Source of the DNA: Cryomorphaceae bacterium
GTDB lineage: Bacteria; Bacteroidota; Bacteroidia; Flavobacteriales; Schleiferiaceae
Assembly (NCBI GenBank): GCA_022565745.1
Contig: JAIUMB010000071.1
Coordinates: 1 to 11,965 of the forward strand
Direction: 5' to 3'
DNA: 11,965 nt
Shown: piece by piece, positions 1 to 5,490 of the stretch
How the letters are laid out: the number at the start of each line of letters is the position of its first letter
Position numbering within the stretch: position 1 is the stretch's first letter
Position numbers and translations under genes: made by a program
The notes under the pieces: model-generated
The model's database searches: none
The model's input: the letters and a program-made list of their open reading frames with translations, nothing else
What the model was told of the DNA's origin: nothing

Positions 1-372
1 GAGTATATGGGACTGGCCTTTCAAATTAAAGACGACCTTTTTGATTACCAGCAAAGCAACGACACTGGTAAACCCAGCATGCTTGACATCCAAGAGCGCA
101 AGATGACTCTACCTATTATTTACACATTAAAACACTGTCAGTCATCGGAGCGGAGATACATCATTTCCACGATAAAGCGGCACAATACCGATGGTGAGAG
201 AATTAAAAAGGTCATTGCACTCGTTCATCAATACGGTGGAATTGACTACACACAAACGCAACTTGAAAATTGTCGACAAAAAGCCTTATCTTGTTTGCAT
301 CAATTTGATCACTCCCAAGCGCGTGATCATTTGGAAAACTACTTGTCATTTGTTTTGGAGCGCAAAAAATAA
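1..372 (+). CDS. Polyprenyl diphosphate synthase, C-terminal part (5' end outside window)
   Basis: Trans-isoprenyl diphosphate synthases condense isopentenyl diphosphate onto allylic diphosphates to make the chains of quinones and other isoprenoids, in the cytoplasm. The visible 123 residues begin just before the second aspartate-rich motif: GLAFQIKDDLFDY contains DDLFD, which binds Mg-diphosphate. It is followed by the family's conserved GKP...D..E.K.TLP segment and an all-helical tail with no further motifs. The frame is open from base 1 to the TAA at 370-372, so the start and the first DDxxD motif lie upstream of the window. Chain length is set by residues near the first motif, so octaprenyl, heptaprenyl or geranylgeranyl products cannot be told apart here. 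The family call is secure; the exact product is not. Confidence 0.93.
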   Translation, partial: EYMGLAFQIKDDLFDYQQSNDTGKPSMLDIQERKMTLPIIYTLKHCQSSERRYIISTIKRHNTDGERIKKVIALVHQYGGIDYTQTQLENCRQKALSCLHQFDHSQARDHLENYLSFVLERKK

Positions 373-385
373 ATATCCTGCATTA

Positions 386-416
386 TTTTTTTTTTTGATA
401 TAATAAAAGATATTTG
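386..416 (+). promoter_or_regulatory. Weak candidate promoter for the MscS-type channel gene
   Basis: A -7-like box GATATTTG at 409-416 differs from the Bacteroidota consensus TAnnTTTG at one base. Nineteen bases upstream is TTTT (386-389), inside an 11-base T run (386-396), in place of the usual TTTG. The start codon lies 28 bases after the box, a plausible leader length. This rests on similarity to the consensus only, and AT-rich spacers give such matches by chance. Confidence 0.25.
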
Positions 417-444
417 CATTAATCAATCAACACAACTACAAAAC

Positions 445-1281
445 ATGGACATTACAGAAGAAATTGATAAAATCACGAACAACATGGAGTATTATGTAGA
501 GAAACTCGTAGACTCAGGTGTAGCTATTGTGGCCTCTGCCATAACCCTTGTTATTGGTCTATGGTTAATTAAGCGCGTTGTTAGATTTATCACGGCTTAC
601 ATGGATCGCAAAGAGTTCGACCCTACGCTTAAACCTTTTTTACGAGACATCATCAATATTGGCTTAAGAGCCATGCTCATCATCAGCGTGGTAGGTATGC
701 TGGGTGTAGAAATGACCAGTTTTATTGCCGTACTCGGTGCCGCTGGTCTCGCCGTTGGTCTCGCTTTACAGGGCAGCTTATCAAACTTTGCCGGTGGCGT
801 TATTGTCCTTATTCTTAAGCCCTATAAAGTTGGCGAATTTATCGAGGTTGGTTCAGTAATGGGCACCGTCAAAGAAATTCAAATTTTCTATACGGTGCTG
901 CTTAGTCCAGACAACAAAACCATCACATTACCCAATGGCTCCATGGCCAACTCCAACATCATCAACTACAGTCGCCAAGGCACCAGACGACTCGACATGC
1001 GGTTTGGTGTGGCTTACGGCACCGATGCTGAGAAAGTAAAATCCATTCTGACCGACATTGCCGAAAACGACGAGCGCGTATTAAAGGATAAAGAGCCTTT
1101 GATTCGCATGGTTGAGATGGGCGACAGCTCCGTAGATTACAATTTTAGAGTATGGGTAAATGGAGCCGATTACTGGCCAATGTACTACGACTTCAACGAA
1201 AAGGTATACGCCCGTTTCAACAAAGAAGGCATCGGTATTCCGTTCCCGCAAATGGATGTTCACTTGTTTAAGAAGAACTAA
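445..1281 (+). CDS. mscS: MscS-family small-conductance mechanosensitive channel
   Basis: MscS channels are inner-membrane homoheptamers that open under membrane tension and release solutes during hypo-osmotic shock. At 278 residues this protein is close to E. coli MscS (286). It has the three-helix form: hydrophobic segments at about 23-45, 67-88 and 92-124. The third is the Gly/Ala-rich pore helix (FIAVLGAAGLAVGLALQG, then SNFAGG), followed by KPYKVGEFIEVG entering the cytoplasmic beta domain. The C-terminal IPFPQMDVH motif is the family's signature ending. There is no Shine-Dalgarno sequence; the ATG at 445 follows an A-rich leader. The gene's stop overlaps the end of converging pdeM by 14 bases. 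It is probably transcribed separately from the synthase upstream, 72 bases away. Confidence 0.96.
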   Translation: MDITEEIDKITNNMEYYVEKLVDSGVAIVASAITLVIGLWLIKRVVRFITAYMDRKEFDPTLKPFLRDIINIGLRAMLIISVVGMLGVEMTSFIAVLGAAGLAVGLALQGSLSNFAGGVIVLILKPYKVGEFIEVGSVMGTVKEIQIFYTVLLSPDNKTITLPNGSMANSNIINYSRQGTRRLDMRFGVAYGTDAEKVKSILTDIAENDERVLKDKEPLIRMVEMGDSSVDYNFRVWVNGADYWPMYYDFNEKVYARFNKEGIGIPFPQMDVHLFKKN

Positions 1282-1912
1282 GCGCCATAACTGTTTGCTC
1301 AACCACGGGAAACACACGCATATCTTTGGAGGGCGAAATGACGTAGTGTCCCGAAAACCGCAAAAACGCGGGCATGACCGCCCGATGTTCTAAAAAATAA
1401 AAGCACGGCATCCGCAGCGATTGTCGTGCTTTTCCTTTTATTAGAACCGCCGGATGTTCGTGTCCTGTTATGTTAAACAATTTGGATTCAATAGGTTCAT
1501 GTGATAAGCAAAACCCACCTCTTTGAATACTGGATACCACTTCATCAATACCCATCTGTCGATATAAACCACTTACTTCTCGATCGTGGTTGCCCCTGGT
1601 TAAAATAAAGGTGCGATCGGAAAAATCGCGAATCACATCAGCAAAAGCGCGCCATTCATTGTTGACATCACTGTGGCCCATATCCCCCAGAAACACCACC
1701 TCTTTTGCAGGAATGCGCTTAAACAGTTCAGAAAGTCTGCGCATGTCTTGCATGGTTGTTGAAGCTGGCACTGCAATACCGTTTTTACGAAAATGACCTG
1801 CCTTACCAATATGTAAATCAGAAACAACCAATGTGGAGCTTTGTGGGATGTAGAGTGCAGGATCGGCCAATAAGTGAACCATCCCGCCACTGGTACTCAC
1901 TTCGAGCGCCAT
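1268..1912 (-). CDS. pdeM: PdeM-like ligase-associated DNA damage response phosphoesterase
   Basis: A calcineurin-like metallophosphoesterase of 214 residues. In other bacteria PdeM is encoded with an ATP-dependent DNA ligase and an Lhr-type helicase and is assigned to DNA repair. All five metal-site motifs are present: SDLHIGK (Asp32, His34), LGDMGH (Asp77, His80), RGNHD (Asn108, His109), SHEP (His138) and GHEH (His151, His153). The segment after the first motif, HFRKNGIAVP, is characteristic of this subfamily rather than of general phosphodiesterases. It starts 2 bases after the stop of the barrel-protein gene, so it is probably the last gene of a yaaA-barrel-pdeM operon. Its 3' end overlaps converging mscS by 14 bases with no terminator hairpin. 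The ligase and helicase partners are not in this window. Met11 is a possible alternative start. Confidence 0.9.
   Translation of the reverse strand: MALEVSTSGGMVHLLADPALYIPQSSTLVVSDLHIGKAGHFRKNGIAVPASTTMQDMRRLSELFKRIPAKEVVFLGDMGHSDVNNEWRAFADVIRDFSDRTFILTRGNHDREVSGLYRQMGIDEVVSSIQRGGFCLSHEPIESKLFNITGHEHPAVLIKGKARQSLRMPCFYFLEHRAVMPAFLRFSGHYVISPSKDMRVFPVVEQTVMALSSS
1281..1292. repeat. 12-bp direct repeat AGCGCCATAACT, copy 1 (end of pdeM)
   Basis: Exact copy of the 12-mer at 1905-1916. It starts on the last base of the mscS stop codon and lies in the last codons of pdeM on the - strand, where it encodes part of Val-Met-Ala-Leu just before the Ser-Ser-Ser end. Confidence 0.9.
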
Positions 1913-1916
1913 AACT
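1905..1916. repeat. 12-bp direct repeat AGCGCCATAACT, copy 2 (start of pdeM)
   Basis: Second exact copy, 624 bases (208 codons) from the copy at 1281-1292. On the - strand it reads AGTTATGGCGCT: it covers the last two bases of the barrel-protein stop codon, the 2-base gap, and the ATG plus next codons of pdeM. The two copies bracket pdeM in the same reading phase. Confidence 0.9.
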
Positions 1917-2580
1917 AAAAAATTAAAACCGAGTAATGGATAAACAAGCCTCCATATGAATCGTTTGATGGAGTAACAGATGGCGAAACCACCCCGCCCA
2001 TCTCATGAGTGCCGGCGTTATGCGTCACCCATTCTATGGCTAAGCTGTGTTTGTATGCCAGTCGGAATTTCACCCCAAGGCCAAAAAAGTAATTGATGCT
2101 TTGTCCACTAAACGGATAAATGCGTACATCGTCGTCAACAGCGCCAAAATTTTGAATTTCAGGTGAAAAAAAGTTTCCTCCCGTCCCCAACTTCACGTAA
2201 GGCGAAAAGTTGTTATTCCAGTGAAATTTTCCGTAGCGGATAAAGAATACCTCCGTAGACACATTGGCGTTTAGCACTTGGGTTGTCATGGAGATACCCC
2301 GCTGTGCACGACCATGATTGGCATCGTCGAGCGTATACCAACCGTAATTCATCTCTAGTCCAATATTAATCCAAGGAGCAAGAGACCTTCTGGTAAAAAG
2401 GCCAAAACGCCCACCTGTTTCGTTGAGCCAATTACCCATATTGGCATCGGTGGCAAAAGGGCCAGTATATACCAAATTACCAGCAGAAATTCCTATTTCG
2501 GAATACTTTGGATTTTGCTGGGCAGAAAGGTTAGTCACAATAATGACTAAAAACAGGCTAAGGCAAAAGAGTTTACGCAT
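1915..2580 (-). CDS. Small outer-membrane beta-barrel protein, function unknown
   Basis: A 221-residue protein with a clear Sec signal peptide: MRKLF, a hydrophobic core at about 6-18, and cleavage near SA-QQ (20-21). The mature part is made of short alternating aromatic/polar strands (such as VFFIRYGKF, INYFFGLGVKFRL and SLAIEWVTH) and ends in a terminal Phe after LFIHYSVLI. That is the pattern of a small, probably 8-stranded, outer-membrane barrel. The opening EIGISAGNLVYTG resembles Bacteroidota barrel families such as DUF6089, but I cannot confirm a family. The only ATG ahead of a signal peptide is at 2580; a longer frame would run into yaaA and hide the signal peptide. It lies 28 bases after yaaA and 2 bases before pdeM, so it is almost certainly co-transcribed with both. 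Nothing visible explains an envelope barrel in that company. Confidence 0.8.
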   Translation of the reverse strand: MRKLFCLSLFLVIIVTNLSAQQNPKYSEIGISAGNLVYTGPFATDANMGNWLNETGGRFGLFTRRSLAPWINIGLEMNYGWYTLDDANHGRAQRGISMTTQVLNANVSTEVFFIRYGKFHWNNNFSPYVKLGTGGNFFSPEIQNFGAVDDDVRIYPFSGQSINYFFGLGVKFRLAYKHSLAIEWVTHNAGTHEMGGVVSPSVTPSNDSYGGLFIHYSVLIF

Positions 2581-2608
2581 ACATTTGATTAACGCGAGCA
2601 AGGGGCGG

Positions 2609-3367
2609 TTATTTTCCGCGTAAGAACACCATTTTAGAATCGGTTGAGGCTTCGGAACTCCAAGAATACCCATCGACGTCAAATTGCTGTAATTCACGGA
2701 TGGATTTAGGCTGCTCTTCAAGCAAAAAACGTGTAAAATATCCACGTGCTTTCTTTGCATAAACGCCAATAACCCTGTATGATCCTTTAGAAAAATCTTT
2801 AAACTCAACATCCATCACTGGCCTTATCAATGCTTTTCGATTGAGGGCTTTGCTGTATTCACTTGAGGCCAAATTAATCAATGTACGATTGTCTACAAAC
2901 TTACTGGTATGTTCAGATATATCTCTACGCCAAAAATGATACAAATCTTTTGCTCTTCCAATAGGGAGCTTTGTGCCCATTTCTAATCGGTAAGGCAAGA
3001 TGGCATCATAAGCATGAAGCACGCCGTAGAGACCCGATAAGATTAAAAGCGCATTTTCTGATTGTTTTTTTGCTTTATCAGACAGCGTCGCTGCGTCAAT
3101 TCCCTTATAAACGTCACCATCGAAAGTGAATAATGCCGGTGTTCCTTCTTGGTGTTTTTCGGGAGACCAGTTGATGTTTCTATCGGCATTAAGCTCGGCG
3201 AGATTTTGACTTATAGACTGAAGGTTCATCAAGTCATTGGGAGAAAACTGACTTAAAACTTCATTCACACGACGTGCTTTCAGCATAAAGAATGGCATTG
3301 ACTTGGCCCTTTCTTCTACACTATCATTAAGCGACTTGGCCGGTGAGATAATGGCAACGTAATCCAT
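2609..3367 (-). CDS. yaaA: YaaA-family peroxide stress protein
   Basis: In E. coli YaaA is induced by peroxide stress and lowers the free iron that drives Fenton damage to DNA and proteins; structural work on the family suggests nucleic-acid binding. This protein has 252 residues against 258 in E. coli and shows the family's conserved blocks in order: ISPAKSL (7-13), FDGDVYKGI (82-90), LSGLYGVL (110-117), PYRLEMGTKL (125-134), NLASSEYSKA (165-174) and YAKKARG (203-209). It has no signal peptide and should be cytoplasmic. The ATG at 3367 leads directly into the conserved N-terminal strand. It is the first gene of the probable operon with the barrel protein and pdeM, and lies 122 bases downstream of the mutM-CPXCG pair on the same strand. 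Confidence 0.95.
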   Translation of the reverse strand: MDYVAIISPAKSLNDSVEERAKSMPFFMLKARRVNEVLSQFSPNDLMNLQSISQNLAELNADRNINWSPEKHQEGTPALFTFDGDVYKGIDAATLSDKAKKQSENALLILSGLYGVLHAYDAILPYRLEMGTKLPIGRAKDLYHFWRRDISEHTSKFVDNRTLINLASSEYSKALNRKALIRPVMDVEFKDFSKGSYRVIGVYAKKARGYFTRFLLEEQPKSIRELQQFDVDGYSWSSEASTDSKMVFLRGK

Positions 3368-3390
3368 GTCTTCATTTTAATTAAGTGCTG

Positions 3391-3422
3391 CAAATGTCGT
3401 AAATTCAAGAGAGATACAGAAA
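3391..3422 (-). promoter_or_regulatory. Weak candidate promoter for the yaaA operon
   Basis: On the - strand GACATTTG (3398 to 3391) matches TAnnTTTG at all but the first base and lies 23 bases before the yaaA ATG. A TTTC at 3422-3419, 20 bases upstream, could act as a degenerate -33 element. It is the best match in the 122-base gap between the CPXCG gene and yaaA, but it is imperfect. No terminator separates the two genes, so read-through from mutM is equally possible. Confidence 0.25.
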
Positions 3423-3489
3423 TTTTAAATGCATGACGAACATAAGAATCATTTAAAAACACTGAGACAATAAAATGACGCTCAATGCT

Positions 3490-3675
3490 TCATGACTCAG
3501 GCTCGCTTTCCAACCCTATAACCTCACCATGTTCATCAACAAAAGGGATAAAACGAATGGGGTGACAGCACACTTCACAGTCTTGAACAAATCCGTCTCG
3601 CTGCATAGGATCAACCATGATGTCTTGAAGCTCCCAGCAATGCGGGCATTGTACGTTCACACTTTGCCACCTCAT
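3490..3675 (-). CDS. CPXCG-type cysteine-rich zinc-ribbon small protein
   Basis: A 61-residue protein of the widespread small CPXCG-motif family, whose function is unknown. It has a Cys-Pro-His-Cys pair (Cys10, Cys13) and a second cluster DCEVCC (Cys33, Cys36, Cys37) followed by HPI, as expected for a zinc ribbon. The acidic C-terminus is also usual. The start at 3675 is chosen over the ATG at 3702 because it gives the usual family length, puts the first Cys about ten residues in, and forms an ATGA overlap with the mutM stop (TGA at 3674-3672), a classic translational coupling. One oddity: the residue after the first CPXC is Trp, where the family normally has Gly. Cytoplasmic; no other domain. 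Confidence 0.83.
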   Translation of the reverse strand: MRWQSVNVQCPHCWELQDIMVDPMQRDGFVQDCEVCCHPIRFIPFVDEHGEVIGLESEPES

Positions 3676-4457
3676 TTTGTTTGTGGCTGACAAGTGGGGC
3701 AATAGTATGTACTTCGTCCGGCTAAAGTAATCTTTTTAATGGTGTCTTTTGTGCAGGGACAATCGCCATCTTCAACTCTATGGTTGACGAAAAAATGATT
3801 GGGGAATTCCCCGTAGTGGGTATCGGCCTGAATGGCTTCTTCTGCAATTGACTTTGTTTCATTCAAAAGTGCGATGGCAACTTCCGGCGTTAGGTCTATG
3901 CCTCTAATGGTTGGGTTTAACTTTAGACGATAAAGAGCTTCGTCCGCCAACCAATTACCTATTCCGGCAACGTCCTTTTGACGTAGCAAGATGGCTTTTA
4001 AAGAGATTTTTCTATTGGCAAACATCCTAATGGCATCCTCATCACTTGCTTCAAGCAAATCAACCCCCAAGCGCTTATTTGCCACGAATGCTTCTACTCT
4101 GTTGACAATATCCATTTTACCAAAGGTTCTAGGGTCAGTAAAACACATCATCAAGCCGTTGTCAAACGCTAGCTTTAATCGGGTATAGGGTGGTGGTGTT
4201 TCATCTTTCGAGACAAAAGAAACACTTCCCGTCATTCCAAAATGCAGGTGTAACCAGGTTTTATCAAAGTTCAAAAACAAATATTTTCCAACGCGCTGGG
4301 ATGAAGAAAATGCATTGCCTTCTAGCAACTTAGGCCAATTGGTTGGTAATTTAGATACCAACCGTCCATCCACAGCTTCTATGGTTTGCAAACGAGTGTT
4401 GAGGACATGCGATTCAATGCGTCTGCGCATAACTTCGACTTCGGGTAATTCAGGCAT
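3672..4457 (-). CDS. mutM: Formamidopyrimidine-DNA glycosylase (Fpg/MutM)
   Basis: A bifunctional glycosylase/AP lyase that removes 8-oxoguanine and formamidopyrimidines from oxidised DNA. The N-terminus PELPEVE gives the catalytic Pro (exposed when Met1 is removed) and Glu. Lys58 in GKYL, LHFGMTG (71-77), DPRTFG (108-113) and the helix-two-turn-helix GIGNWLADEAL (165-175) are all in place. The C-terminal finger carries GRSTYYC with Arg248. Length is 261 residues against about 270 usually. The ATG at 4457 is fixed by the required Pro2; an upstream in-frame ATG at 4490 would bury it. The first zinc knuckle is Cys233-Pro-Cys235 (CxC) and not CxxC; the second, Cys253/Cys256, is normal. The gene overlaps the CPXCG gene by 4 bases and is divergent from the DUF1573 gene. 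Confidence 0.95.
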   Translation of the reverse strand: MPELPEVEVMRRRIESHVLNTRLQTIEAVDGRLVSKLPTNWPKLLEGNAFSSSQRVGKYLFLNFDKTWLHLHFGMTGSVSFVSKDETPPPYTRLKLAFDNGLMMCFTDPRTFGKMDIVNRVEAFVANKRLGVDLLEASDEDAIRMFANRKISLKAILLRQKDVAGIGNWLADEALYRLKLNPTIRGIDLTPEVAIALLNETKSIAEEAIQADTHYGEFPNHFFVNHRVEDGDCPCTKDTIKKITLAGRSTYYCPTCQPQTK

Positions 4458-4634
4458 ATATAAAACTTTTTTTAAAGAACCTGAAAACATGAAGTTTGTT
4501 CACCAATTTAGATGTTATTATTAAAGGATGTTAATTATTTCTGTGGCGTTAAAAAAAACAACGTCTACACGCTTACTATTTAGCCAAAAAAGCGTAATTT
4601 CGGCAATTAATTTTTAAACCTAAAAAATTCACGT

Positions 4635-5087
4635 ATGAAATACAAATTGTTTGCATTAGCAATTTTCGGCGGGTTAATTTTTGGTGGATGTAGTAACGCC
4701 GCAGACAAAATTGACGAATCGCGTACCGATAAAAGTGTTGGGTTAAGTGACGTAGACGGAGACGAACTGCCTGAGTTTACTTTTGAAGAAGATTTCCACG
4801 ATTTTGGAAATATTAAAGAAGGAGAAACAGCGACTCATGAGTTTAAGTTCACCAACACAGGTAAAGCGCCATTGGTGATTACCAGTGCTCGTGGAAGTTG
4901 TGGCTGCACAGTACCTGAATACCCTAAAACGCCTCTTGCCCCAGGTGAGAGTGGCTCAATCAAGGTGTCATTTGACAGCAATGGCCGCAGTGGTCGTCAA
5001 GATAAAAACGTTACTTTGACTGCCAATACTGTTCCTAATCAAAAGATTTTAAAAATCACTTCTATCGTTGTAAAAGAAGACCAATAA
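4635..5087 (+). CDS. DUF1573 lipoprotein
   Basis: A 150-residue protein of a family common in Bacteroidota whose role is not established. The N-terminus is a lipoprotein signal: basic MKYK, a hydrophobic run, then FGGC with Cys19 as the likely lipidated residue. The single DUF1573 domain (about 50-147) has an Ig/ASH-like beta fold. Its hallmarks are HDFGNIKEGE, HEFKFTNTG, the SCGCT motif (Cys89, Cys91), PLAPGESG and VSFDSNGRSG. The residues after Cys19 (Ser-Asn-Ala-Ala) are not an obvious surface-export signal, so a periplasm-facing anchor is likelier. It lies 9 bases before yajC; this pair recurs in Flavobacteriia and implies co-transcription. The 177-base divergent gap to mutM should hold its promoter, but I see no strong match. 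Confidence 0.93.
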   Translation: MKYKLFALAIFGGLIFGGCSNAADKIDESRTDKSVGLSDVDGDELPEFTFEEDFHDFGNIKEGETATHEFKFTNTGKAPLVITSARGSCGCTVPEYPKTPLAPGESGSIKVSFDSNGRSGRQDKNVTLTANTVPNQKILKITSIVVKEDQ

Positions 5088-5096
5088 ATACATCAC

Positions 5097-5417
5097 ATGC
5101 TTTACATTTTTCTTCAACAATCTGGAGGATCCCCTATTGGCGGAATGCTTCCTATTCTTATCCTCATCGCTGTTATGTACTTTTTCTTCTTTCGTCCACA
5201 GATGAAAAAGCAGAAGGAGGAGCGCAATTTTTCCAGTAGTGTTACTAAAGGCAATCGCGTTGTAACCAATAGTGGAATTCACGGTAAGATATTGGAAGTT
5301 GGCGAAACACACGTCATTTTAGAAAGTGAAAACAGTCGATTAAAAGTTGAAAAGAGTTCACTATCAAAAGAATTATCTGCTCAATATCTCCCCAAAGAGG
5401 AAAAAAGCAAAAAATAG
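5097..5417 (+). CDS. yajC: Preprotein translocase accessory subunit YajC
   Basis: YajC is a small single-pass inner-membrane protein that associates with SecDF and the SecYEG translocon. This one has 106 residues. A short periplasmic N-terminus is followed by a transmembrane helix at about 16-33 (GGMLPILILIAVMYFFFF). Then comes the diagnostic FRPQMKKQKE basic segment and a soluble domain with GNRVVTNSGIHGKI and a Lys/Glu-rich tail, all standard for the family. It begins 9 bases after the DUF1573 gene with no Shine-Dalgarno sequence and ends 18 bases before a strong terminator, so it is the last gene of its transcript. secDF is not in this window. Confidence 0.97.
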   Translation: MLYIFLQQSGGSPIGGMLPILILIAVMYFFFFRPQMKKQKEERNFSSSVTKGNRVVTNSGIHGKILEVGETHVILESENSRLKVEKSSLSKELSAQYLPKEEKSKK

Positions 5418-5435
5418 TCCTTTTCTATTTTTTTG

Positions 5436-5479
5436 AACAACAAAAAAGCCGACGATAAATCGTCGGCTTTTTTGTTGTT
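5436..5479. terminator. Bidirectional intrinsic terminator (perfect 20-bp stem)
   Basis: The left arm (5436-5455) and right arm (5460-5479) are exact reverse complements over 20 bases, closed by the 4-base loop TAAA. The GC-rich core GCCGACGA/TCGTCGGC is flanked by A6 on one side and T6 on the other, so a T tract follows the core on either strand. The site lies between convergent yajC and the DUF1566 lipoprotein gene, whose stop is only 11 bases away, and should end transcription of both. Confidence 0.93.
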
Positions 5480-5490
5480 ATAACCAGCGA

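Noticed and set aside
364..396. AT-only hairpin (9-bp stem 364-372 / 383-391, then T run) after the polyprenyl synthase gene
   Set aside because: The stem has no G-C pair and includes the stop codon, so it is unlikely to be a stable terminator; the match may simply reflect A and T runs.
1915..2811. Longer reading frame for the barrel protein starting at 2811 inside yaaA
   Set aside because: It overlaps the conserved end of yaaA by about 200 bases and would put 77 non-conserved residues ahead of a clear signal peptide. The start at 2580 is consistent with export.
3672..4490. MutM start at 4490
   Set aside because: The enzyme needs Pro2 as its N-terminal nucleophile after Met removal, which only the ATG at 4457 provides.
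4458..4634. Promoters in the mutM/DUF1573 divergent gap
   Set aside because: The best matches (TAATTTCG on +, TAAATTGG on -) each miss the -7 consensus and have no -33 partner at the right distance. Promoters must exist here, but I cannot place them.
5049..5312. Minus-strand open frames over yajC and other open frames inside surA, the MoxR gene and the aldehyde dehydrogenase gene
   Set aside because: They lie entirely within or across well-supported genes in other frames and show no domain, signal or start context.
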